Shown here: positions 1-7,700 of the stretch, piece by piece | Numbering within the stretch: position 1 is the stretch's first letter | Layout of the letters: each line of letters opens with the position of its first letter | Source of the DNA: Pinguiococcus pyrenoidosus | Lineage: Eukaryota; Sar; Pinguiophyceae; Pinguiochrysidales; Pinguiochrysidaceae | Direction: 5' to 3' | Length of the DNA stretch: 10,496 nt | Assembly (NCBI GenBank): GCA_019677205.1 | Contig: JAAMXY010005039.1 | Location: forward strand, 1-10,496 | Program-made: the position numbers and the translations under genes | The notes under the pieces: generated by a model | The model's database searches: none | What the model saw: only the letters and a program-made list of their open reading frames with translations | What the model was told of the DNA's origin: nothing

Positions 1-1858
1 GCCAGCATGTGGGCAAGACCAGCGTGTCCATGGGCTTCGTCCAGGGGCTCAAGCGGCGCTTCCGGAGGCCTGAAAGTGTGGGTGCGCCGCGTGTCTCCCT
101 GAGTGTCTGTGTATACCGCGACAACAGCGCTCTCCAGTCTCTTCCGAGTGATACGCGATTTCGGCAACTTCTGAAATTCTCATGCGCATGTGATGGCGAG
201 AGAGAGAGACCGTATACTGCGCAGTTGCAGCGAATGGCGCCTCAGTTCTGTGTCATCTCTGAAGTGTATCTTTGACGTTCAAAGCGAATTTCGACGCATT
301 TCAGCCTTTTGCTGTTGAAGGACTTCGCCGAATGACCAGTGCTGTCTCTCTCACTAGCCTTTGGCAAGCCGGTGGGCCAGCAGCACTTACAAATAGACGG
401 CATGAAGGTGGACAAGGACGTCCAGGTGCTCAAGGAGCACTTCGGCTTGACCTGCAAGTATCAGGACATGAGTCCCGTGCTGGTTCCTAGAGGCTACACC
501 AGAGACTTTATTGATGGCAAGCGGTCCGAGAAAGATCAGGTGAGAGAGTGCTGAGGCAAAAGAGCCTGGCTTGGTGTGCGCGGGCCTGAAGGAACGCCGG
601 CAACACGAACAGGAGGACGCCATCTTGCGCTCGTTTGAGGCGCTCTCGCGGGACAGCGACGTGGTGGTGATGGAGGGGACGGGGCACACGGGTGTGGGCA
701 GCATCGTGAACATGAACAATGCGAAAGTAGCGAGCATGCTGGGAGCGGAGATGATCCTCATTGCCAACGGGGGCCTGGGCAGCGCCTTCGACGAGCTTGA
801 GCTGAATCGCTGCATGTGCAAGGAGTATGGTGTGAAGATCTCCGGCGTGGTGATCAACAAGGTACTCTGCTGCGGTGACGATCACGGCGGCCATCGCAGC
901 GACCGCGAAGGTCTCGATGAAGCATCGGAGGAGTCCACTGACCGCTCGACCCGCCAAAACAACGAAGGTGCTGCCGGACCGAGTGGAGATGATCCGCCAC
1001 TACGTGAGCAAGCTGCTTGAGCGGTGGGATGTTCCCCTGCTCGGTGTCGTGCCCGACGAGAGCTTCTTGGGAAAGCCTAGCTTGCTGGACTTCGAGAGGC
1101 TGTTCGACGTGTCGCTGCTGTCTGGGCAGAAGCATCGACTTCGGCACTACAATCCAAGCGACATCCACTTGGCGGCACACGGGCTCAATCGTTTCATCGA
1201 GGTCTGATGCGCCCAAGACGATGTTGCGATCCTGCCTCCAGAGCAAGACCGACCATCAGCTGACAGGCTTACGTGCATAGATGCTGAGCAAAGCTCCGAC
1301 GAGACCGCTTTACGTGACGCATGCCTCCCGCGCCGACATAACCCTCTGCTTTCTGAATCACGTGGAGAGGGCCAGAAGAGCAGGAGTAGATTTTGGCGGG
1401 GCCCTGATTCTGTGTGGTCGCCCCGAGGGAGAAGGTGAGAGCCGACATCGCTGTGCTGCCATGGGCCCTTCTGAGGCGCACTGTTGACTCGTCGGCGGCG
1501 ATCAGGCATCCCCAATCGGTACACCTTGGACACGATTGCACAGGCAAGTGGCGAGGTGCGTGCTAGAAAGGGAAGAGCTTGGTGATCGTTCTGCGATCGG
1601 TCCGACTTCTCATTCGTCTGTGCTTCCAGGGCGACGATGGGTCCCCGGTCCTGTACATTCCAAAAAGGTCGTGGGAGGTGATCTCGCAGCTGAATGCCTA
1701 CGTCCCGAAGCTGAACATCGATGACGAGGTAGGCCAGCGGGTTTCCACCGCGTCCAATCACACAGGGACGCTCACGCGGCCATCCATGCTAGGTCCGATG
1801 TCAAGTCGCCGCCGATCACTACGAGAAGTACCTCGACTTCGATGTCATGCTCCGGTAG
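1..1858 (+). CDS. BioD-like / phosphotransacetylase N-terminal-like P-loop ATPase, 5'-truncated, eight exons
   Basis: The gene is read by joining exons 1-81, 358-539, 592-861, 968-1201, 1281-1434, 1506-1543, 1630-1728 and 1793-1858. All phases match (first junction phase 1, one split codon at 1434/1506, the rest phase 0) and the last exon ends in TAG. About 373 residues are visible; only the N-terminus, before the P-loop, lies outside the window. Seen: a P-loop (QHVGKTS, 3-23), a KPVGQQH block after the first junction, an acidic EGTGH motif near 676, NNAKVA, ANGGLGSAFDE, an NKV motif at the exon 3/4 junction, WDVPLLGVVPDE, a second domain with THASRADI and GALILCGR, and a C-terminal ADHYEKYLDFD. 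Order and motifs fit COG0857 (AAA_26 ATPase followed by a DRTGG-like domain), the stand-alone relatives of the N-terminal part of bacterial phosphotransacetylase, related to dethiobiotin synthetase. No phosphotransacetylase catalytic domain follows. The substrate is not known to me; ATP use is inferred from the P-loop. Confidence 0.82.
82..357 (+). other. Intron 1 of the ATPase gene (276 nt)
   Basis: The intron opens with GTGCGC and closes with CTAG. It is the longest intron in the window and has stops in the coding frame (for example just after 272). Splicing joins a phase-1 codon and restores VAFGKPVGQQH, the expected block just after the P-loop strand. It includes a short GA run near 198-209. 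I see no RNA gene or other element in it. Confidence 0.75.
1544..1629 (+). other. GC-AG intron of the ATPase gene (86 nt)
   Basis: The donor is CAG|GCAAGT, the usual strong context for a GC donor, and the acceptor is TTCCAG. No GT donor gives a consistent frame here. Exon 1506-1543 (38 nt) must lie between introns 1435-1505 and 1544-1629, because exon 1281-1434 ends in phase 1 while exon 1630-1728 begins in phase 0. The product reads GIPNRYTLDTIAQ across the small exon, a plausible bridge before PVLYIPKRSW. Confidence 0.72.
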
Positions 1859-1979
1859 CACGGGTATGGCGTTGATGAGATAAGACGAGTGCCTGCCGGA
1901 GCCGAGACCGGCCGAGCCTTCCGAAGCCGTGGCATGCGACTCACCAACTTCCATGCACATCTAAATTTTCTTCGCATTT
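1859..1979. other. Tail-to-tail intergenic gap (121 nt)
   Basis: This gap separates the TAG of the plus-strand ATPase gene from the TGA of the minus-strand sulfotransferase gene. Both 3' UTRs and polyadenylation signals must lie here or overlap the neighbouring gene. No AATAAA is present; the only T-rich stretch is around 1962-1980. Confidence 0.6.
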
Positions 1980-3380
1980 TCATCTTGTACCCCCGACGCA
2001 CTGATAGTCCCATGCTGTCATTTCGGATATCTTCGAGCACTCGGCCCAGGCTCTCTTGATTGCGGCGACGTCTTCGTTCAGCATGGCGCGGTAGTTCGTA
2101 ATCTGGTATTCCCCTTCACTGTGGCTTTCCACAGCGGTCTTCTTGCCTTTGCTGTCGTTCGAATTCACTCGGACGTGGGTGATCTGCTCCAAGCCCTCCG
2201 TCTTCTCCAGCGAGATCCCAAAGTGCTGCCGAATCTTGGACGCAATGCGGTCCCAGAAGGTGTCGATGTCCGCGGCGATCATCTCGTTGGCCAGATACAG
2301 CCAGTCATCCTCCCCCGGGGACACGGTCTGTATGCTCTCTATCTTCCGCATGAAGTACGTCGCGAGGTCCTTGTCCCTCGGGATGCGAAACGGGACCCTC
2401 GCCCGCGAGATCTTCTGCTTCGCCATCATGTACAGCTCGTGGAAGAGCTCCGGAGAGCGGTAGTGCACACCCACCTTGGTGGTGACGGGGCTGCACGCCG
2501 ACTCGATCTCGGGCATGCAAAAGTAGTTCCACGCGGACCAGATCGTGATGGGAGCGTCGCGGGTCAAGAAGAGCTTCAGCATGGGCGGGCCCCGGAAGAG
2601 CACGTTCAGCAGCTCGTACTCGTGGACGCCAAGGCACGCGTTGACGAGCAGATCATCCTCCTGCATGGTTTTCGTCCTCTTGGCGAGGATCTTGATGTAG
2701 CTGCCAATCGGGCCCGGCTCGTCTCGGCCGATGCACAGCTCCTTCGGCTTGCCCCCGATCAGCTTGGGGTGCGAGATGAGGATGTTGTACAGCGCGCTGG
2801 TGCCCGCCTTGAAATGCCCAGTGATGACGAGCACGGGAAGGCAGAACTGGTAGGTCGCCTCTGCGGCGCCCTCGTCGAAGGGCTTGAGTGCCTCGTCGCT
2901 GCTCCTCTTGCCGAAGGTCTTGGCCTCGAAGCAGCGGTGGTGCCGGCGGAAGTCATCTCCGAGGGGTCTCACCGCGGCCACGCCGCGGCGGTCGCGGCCG
3001 ACCACCACCCAGCTGCCGTCGTCCCGAAGCTCCGTGGCCATGAGCAAGCCGCGGTATCGCATGGCCACCTCGGCGCCCTCGCCGCAGCGCTTCGCCGCCT
3101 CCTGCCGCAGCACATGGCACTGCACCCAGGAGCCCACGGCGTGGCCGTCCAAGGACACGTCGTGCCAGTCCGCCAGCGCCTTGGCCAACTTGCCGTCGCC
3201 GCATTGCGTCTCGATCCGCAGCGAGCAGAAGTCCGCCTCCGCGTTCAGCGTGGGCAGCTGCACCTCATCTGCTGCGTGACGGTAGTTGTCCAGCGAGCCA
3301 ATGACCCGGGTCCAGTCGTACTCATCGAAGGCGGCCGCTGCGGACAGCGTCGCCGCTGCCGCCACCAGCCACCTTCTCAT
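1980..3380 (-). CDS. Secreted or lumenal sulfotransferase-like protein, intronless
   Basis: This is a single open frame of 466 codons starting at ATG 3380-3378 and ending in TGA. Residues 1-17 (MRRWLVAAAATLSAAAA) form a typical signal peptide, and there is no later membrane anchor. A cysteine-containing region of about 165 residues follows. Then comes VLVITGHFKAGTSALYNIL, with G188-S195 as the 5'-phosphosulfate-binding loop of PAPS-dependent sulfotransferases, and then a KELC motif, as in the KE-containing motif of heparan-sulfate-type enzymes. LFLTRDAPITIWSAWNYFC (R274) fits the 3'-phosphate-binding segment. By family knowledge the reaction is transfer of sulfate from PAPS to a hydroxyl or amine of a glycan or other acceptor in the Golgi or ER lumen. 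The acceptor cannot be told from the sequence. The gene is convergent with the ATPase gene and divergent from the small membrane protein gene. It is the only intronless gene here, which could mean retroposition, though coding style resembles its neighbours. A long open frame on the opposite strand (2121-3395) is a compositional shadow. Confidence 0.8.
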   Translation of the reverse strand: MRRWLVAAAATLSAAAAFDEYDWTRVIGSLDNYRHAADEVQLPTLNAEADFCSLRIETQCGDGKLAKALADWHDVSLDGHAVGSWVQCHVLRQEAAKRCGEGAEVAMRYRGLLMATELRDDGSWVVVGRDRRGVAAVRPLGDDFRRHHRCFEAKTFGKRSSDEALKPFDEGAAEATYQFCLPVLVITGHFKAGTSALYNILISHPKLIGGKPKELCIGRDEPGPIGSYIKILAKRTKTMQEDDLLVNACLGVHEYELLNVLFRGPPMLKLFLTRDAPITIWSAWNYFCMPEIESACSPVTTKVGVHYRSPELFHELYMMAKQKISRARVPFRIPRDKDLATYFMRKIESIQTVSPGEDDWLYLANEMIAADIDTFWDRIASKIRQHFGISLEKTEGLEQITHVRVNSNDSKGKKTAVESHSEGEYQITNYRAMLNEDVAAIKRAWAECSKISEMTAWDYQCVGGTR

Positions 3381-3796
3381 TACAGGAGAGGGTGACGTCG
3401 TCGCCGGCCGAATTGGCCGAAGAAGGCGCCTTCAACACGGCAAAAAAAGGCTGATTTTGGGGGGGTATGTTTTAGCGGAGGAAAAGAACAATTCCTTCCG
3501 GACTCTGTCCTTCTCGTCGTGCTGTCTCTGTCCACGCTCCAAACTGTTCGGCCTGGGAGGCATCAGTAGAGTGACTGTTCGGTCCTGGCGGTATCAGTAA
3601 CGGAACTGTTCGCCACTGCCGTCCACCCGTTCGGCCAGCGCGTCAGCTGACGAAGTGACGCAGACGGCGAGGGTCCGCACCAATCAGCGCGTCGCTACAG
3701 ATTGGAAAAGCGCCGCCGAAATTCCATGGGCGTCGAAGTGCACTTTCACTGGGCGTCAGCGGAAATCCCCCGCTGCGCGCGACTTTTCGGGGGCAG
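3381..3796. promoter_or_regulatory. Head-to-head intergenic region between the sulfotransferase and membrane-protein genes
   Basis: The 416-nt gap lies between two divergent start codons, so it should hold both 5' UTRs and promoters, either two or one bidirectional promoter. It includes an A-run and G-run patch at 3442-3467, a three-copy tandem repeat at 3543-3624, and a possible CCCCCG/CGGGGG hairpin at about 3766-3793 just before the plus-strand ATG. No clear TATA box was seen. An additional 5' non-coding exon of the plus-strand gene is possible, because CAG directly precedes its ATG. Confidence 0.5.
3543..3624. repeat. 31-nt-period imperfect tandem repeat, about 2.6 copies
   Basis: The core ACTGTTCG occurs at 3543-3550, 3574-3581 and 3605-3612, exactly 31 nt apart each time. 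Copies 1 and 2 match at 22 of 31 positions and also share ATCAGTA. Copy 3 keeps little beyond the core. A further CGTTCGG lies at 3628-3634. The repeat is in the divergent promoter gap, so it may serve as a set of binding sites, but it may equally be a decaying minisatellite. Confidence 0.7.
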
Positions 3797-4374
3797 ATGG
3801 AGAGCTGCCTCAAGGTGGAAAAGGCGGTGTGCAAGACCGGCACTGCTTGGGGGCTGCTGGCCGGCGCTCCGGTGTGGCAGGTGAAGTTCTGCTGTGCTAC
3901 AGCCAGCGAAGCTGCGCGGTGCGCGGCTGACGCCGCCTCTCTCTCGTCAGCTGATCGTGTGGTGGGCGGTGCGGCACTGCGCCTACTTTGCGGCGGCCTT
4001 TGCGCTGATCTTCTTCGTGGAGGCGGTGAGTCCCGCTGCCAAACCAGGAAGAAAAGGAGACGGACCGAGCGTGACCGATGCCGCAGGGAGCCATCGTCCT
4101 TGGAGTGATCGTCATCGTGGCGCATACCTACAAGCTTGGGGCCTTGATCTTGTACCTGCGAGGTGAGCGCTGCCACGTGCATTGCCAGAGGATCTTTTCC
4201 TGGAGATTTTGGTCTGCTGCTTCTAAGACTCCAGGAACCTTGTTTCTCTGTCGTGGCGGTGCAGCGGAGGAGCAGCGCAAGCAGGCGGAGAAGCTGGAAG
4301 CTGCAAAGCAGCCTGGCGCCGGAGAAGAAGACGATGTGGAGCTTCAGAAAGTGTACCCCGAAAGCAAGGCATGA
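3797..4374 (+). CDS. Unrecognised small membrane protein with hydrophobic hairpin and charged tail (114 aa, four exons)
   Basis: The exons are 3797-3880, 3951-4025, 4087-4162 and 4265-4374. The introns are 70, 61 and 102 nt, all GT-AG with strong donors (GTGAAG, GTGAGT, GTGAGC), and the phases agree throughout. The protein starts MESCLKVEKAV. Residues 29-53 (exon 2) and 54-78 (exon 3) are hydrophobic, for example YFAAAFALIFFVEA and GAIVLGVIVIVA, giving one or two membrane segments with only a short turn between them. Residues 79-114 (exon 4) are highly charged, opening AEEQRKQAEKLEAAKQ (probably helical or coiled coil) and ending VYPESKA. I do not recognise the family. Exon borders match the apparent structural units. 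The gene is divergent from the sulfotransferase gene and convergent with UGGT. The start could be further upstream if there is an unseen 5' exon. Confidence 0.62.
4163..4264 (+). other. Frame-neutral intron 3 of the small membrane protein gene (102 nt)
   Basis: It opens with GTGAGC and ends with GCAG. Its length is a multiple of three and it has no in-frame stop, so retention would insert 34 residues between the hydrophobic hairpin and the charged tail, giving a 148-aa form. The inserted part is cysteine- and tryptophan-containing and has no obvious motif. Splicing is favoured because the donor and acceptor are strong and the other two introns of the gene need removal. Confidence 0.55.
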
Positions 4375-4791
4375 TGCCTGCTTGATGGAAAATGTCCGAG
4401 CTGTGCATGTCCGAGTCCCGCAAGCGGGCGAACCGTCTTATATTGCGCAGAAGGAGTACCCGATCATCGCTTGGAGAAGCGGAAATCAAGTTTGAGGAGC
4501 GGAGAAGCGAAAGAAGCGGAAAAGCGGAAAAAGCGGAGAAGCGAAAAAAGCGGAAAAGCAAAAAAAGCCAAAAAACGAGGTGGAGAAGTCGAAAATCAAG
4601 TCAAGGCGTTGCTCAGAAGCTTCTGTAGCGACCTGTCAAAATTGTCGGGAATGAGACCCACGGAGCACAGCGCCCGGCGGGACATCTTCATAAGCACACT
4701 TCACGCCACGCACCACCTGGCACGCACAAGGACACGCAAACACACATGCAGACACCGCAACAGTGGCAAGACGGTAGATGCTGGCCGTCTC
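4375..4791. other. Tail-to-tail intergenic region between the membrane-protein gene and UGGT
   Basis: This 417-nt gap separates the stop codons of two convergent genes. It is dominated by a purine-rich repeat at 4472-4601. The segment 4640-4790 is CA-rich (ACACACATGCAGACACC and similar) and would be the first part of the UGGT 3' UTR. No AATAAA was seen on either strand, and no further exon is supported. Confidence 0.55.
4472..4601. repeat. Purine-rich minisatellite with flanking direct repeats
   Basis: On the plus strand this is a run of imperfect units of about 9-10 nt such as GCGGAAAAA and AGAAGCGAAA, best ordered at 4500-4566. The run is bounded by two near-identical 20-21-nt direct repeats: TGGAGAAGCGGAAATCAAGT at 4472-4491, and a version with a one-base insertion and a substitution at 4581-4601. 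Translation in plus frames gives lysine/arginine/serine-rich low complexity, which I take as an artefact. In the UGGT pre-mRNA it would be a long pyrimidine-rich tract in or beyond the 3' UTR. Confidence 0.72.
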
Positions 4792-7700
4792 TTAGGTCAC
4801 CAGCCTTGCTTCGCAGGCCGCGATTTCCTGGTCAAGCTCGTCCCAACTCTGTGCAAAGAGCTCGCCTTGGATGATGCGCCGCGCCATGTCGAGCTTGTTC
4901 TCCTTGAAGCGCGGATTGTTGCACAGGTCGATGGTCTTCGCCGCAGCCTTGCTCTCGTCGCTGCACCAGCTCTCGCACCACAGCCACTCCTGCGGCAGCG
5001 AGAAGATTTGCACTTGGTGCTGCGCATAGTTCGGCAGGTCCTGATCGAGATTCGACAGCGAGTTCGGGTCGCGCGACAAGTTGTCGTAGATCGCGCGCAG
5101 GGTGTCCCCGACCGCGAGGCGCCGGAAGCGCTCCAGGTCCACCACATACAGGGCGCTGATGTGGTATGGAAGGCCTCGAAGGTGGTCCTTCCAGTAGCCC
5201 GAGCGCCAGAACTGGTAGCCCAACGTCTCCTCCCTGGACGAGCAGAAGGGCGTGTAGCCGTACGGAGCTCCCTCGAGGTCCATATCCCGCAGCTCCTTGA
5301 GATCGCCCCGGACGACTTGATCGGCGTCGACGTAGATGATCTTCTTCACGTTCAAGGGGAAGAGCACGTCCAGGAAGAGGATCTTGTACCCCCAGATGAT
5401 CCTCTGCTTCTCGGTCTGTTGCCGCAGCCAGCCAGGCCATTTGTACGTGACAAAGGCCACGTCGAAGCCATACTCCTGAGCTAGCACCATGGCGCTCTTC
5501 TTGAAGGCCGGCGTCAGGAAGTTCTCGAAGAGCCAGAACTTCACCTTGACGGAGCACGACTTCACCACCGACAGCATCATGATTTTCAGCAGGCGCTCGT
5601 AGAGCTTGCCAGTGGCGAGGCTGAAGACGTGCACGACGTCCTCCTCCTGGCCGCCCTGCGCCTGAGCATCCTTCTTGAAGCCCAGGTTGCCGAGACCCAG
5701 GCTGGAGCCGAAGCCGAAGAGGCCCACTTCAGCTTCCTGCACGTCGTCCTCGTCGTCCTCGGCCAGCAGAGGGACTCCCTCAAAGCCAGGTCGCTTTCGA
5801 ACCTGCAGGAAGTGGACCTTGTCCTCAAAGGAGGTGACTGTGAAGGTCGGGCGATGATCTTCGTCCTTGTCGTCGTCCGGATTGACCATCGTGAACAACC
5901 GCGACGCTCGTCCGGGAGCGAGCCGAAGGTTCCACGCGCCAGGATTTGCCTTCAGCTGCCAGTATCCGAGGTTGTGCATCACCAGCGTATCCGCCACTGC
6001 CGCGTCCTCGTCCTCTGGTCCCGTGAGGTACAGTTGGAGACCGTTCGGTGGCGCTCCGTCCGTCGTGCTGTAGCACTGCCCCGCCAAGAGAAGCCCCTTC
6101 AGCCGGTACTCGACGGGTGTCAAGTCCCCGTCGATCCCGCAGGGTGCCGCGGCGCTCTCGGGGCAGCGGAGATTGTCCACGTCGACGCTGGGGTCCACCA
6201 CGGAGGTTTGCACGTCCCATGACTCGGGGGTGTCGATGCCAAGCGTGAGGACCAGCTTGCGAGGCAAGCGGGCGATCTCCGCGCTCGGGCTGGCGCCCGC
6301 CTCACCGGCGAGAGGCGTCACGAATCGATAGAACGCCTTGCGCGGCAGTTCCGTCATCTCCACGCGGGGCATGATCACCACCTCGATCCGCGCGCCGAGG
6401 CTGTCCCGAAGCATCAGGAGCGCCGGGAGCATGCGCGGCGCCGCATCGCTCAGCGGGTCGAGAATTGCGGAGATGGTGAGTCCCGGGTTGCCGGCACCTT
6501 CTTCGTCGACGGCCTCTTCGGCGCTGATGAAAGTGTGCTGCAGATACATTTGCTCCTGCATGCCTTTGACGACGTTGTAGCGCACCTCAGATCCGTAGTC
6601 GGACAGGAAGGACGCCACCCAGGAAACCAGGACATCGACATGCGGGTGGGCATCCAGGGACTCGAGCTCCCGGACGATGTTCTGCCCCAAGCGCTCAACC
6701 TCGGTTTTGGTGATGATCTGCAAGTCGCCATCCCGCAGCCCGAAGCCGTCCTCGCGCAGCGCAATCTTGCGACCGTTGGTCACCAGTCCAATGCGACTGA
6801 AGCGCTCGATGCCCAGCACCTCAAGCACGTCCACCTGCAGGCGCAGAGCTTCCTGGGACTTCTCCTTCACTCGCTCAAACAGGCCCGGATCCGAGTCTGC
6901 AATGACGGAGCCAACATTGATGACGCAATTCGCCGTGTCCTGTGCACATTCCTCCGTGAAGATGCTGCGAAGAGCCTCAAGCTTGGCCTTGAGCGGCATC
7001 TTCGACGCGGCGATCTCATTCAGGAGGCTTTGCAGGGTGCCGTTCGACTTCTGCGGAGACGTTGAGGACGGCACGTGAACGAACGCCATCTTGCCAGGGA
7101 AGGTCGTCTCCGCGAAGTCGAGAGCAATCCGTGCTGCCTGCCGGCCATCGGTGGATCCCAAGTCCAGCAGGAACATGTGATTCGCGCTACGGAGGGTCGG
7201 CTCATTCCCTCCTTCGTCGCAGTCCAACCACGAGAGCTTCACAGAGAAGTCCCGTGCCTTCTCGTCGCCCACAAAGTCCACAAGCTTCTCGTTTCCGGGC
7301 GCCTCGGCAAGGATCGGGTGCCACTTGCCCACTTTACGCTCTGCGTTGGCAATGACGCGAGTGAAGATACTCCTTGTCGTTGGCGAGATCACGCGCTTCT
7401 GAATCAGCCATGCGATGTTGTGCTGCTCGTAAACGAGGTCTTGAAGGAGCGTGTCCATCATCTTGGTCTGCGTGTAGAGGACGCCGTTGAGAAGGCGGCA
7501 GTTCACCGGTAAGCCCTTGTCCTCGACGTACGTCCGCATCTCCATCACTTTCGCCCACGACGCGTTCTCGGGGTTGTACGCCTGGAGCAGCAAGTCCCTG
7601 GCACGAGCTTCTAAGGCGCTCTTCTCTTCCTTCACGTCCTCGCCGGTCAAGACCGCCTTCGCGAAGACATTCTCCGCGAGCTCGCGTTGCCGGCCGCGGA

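Noticed and set aside
540-564. A 25-nt intron between ATPase exons 2 and 3, using an earlier AG
   Set aside because: It is too short for ordinary splicing. The AG at 590-591 gives a 52-nt intron in the same phase and a better product.
2121-3395. A 424-codon open frame on the plus strand opposite the sulfotransferase gene
   Set aside because: It mirrors the sulfotransferase exon codon for codon, is rich in Arg, Leu, Ala and His, and shows no domain. It results from third-position GC bias.
4392-4628. Lys/Arg/Ser-rich small proteins encoded by the purine-rich repeat
   Set aside because: Several frames are open only because the repeat lacks stops, and there is no splice or start context supporting a gene.
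4471-5484. A 337-codon plus-strand open frame overlapping the minisatellite and the 3' part of UGGT
   Set aside because: Its first part is low-complexity repeat translation and its remainder is antisense to the conserved GT24 domain.
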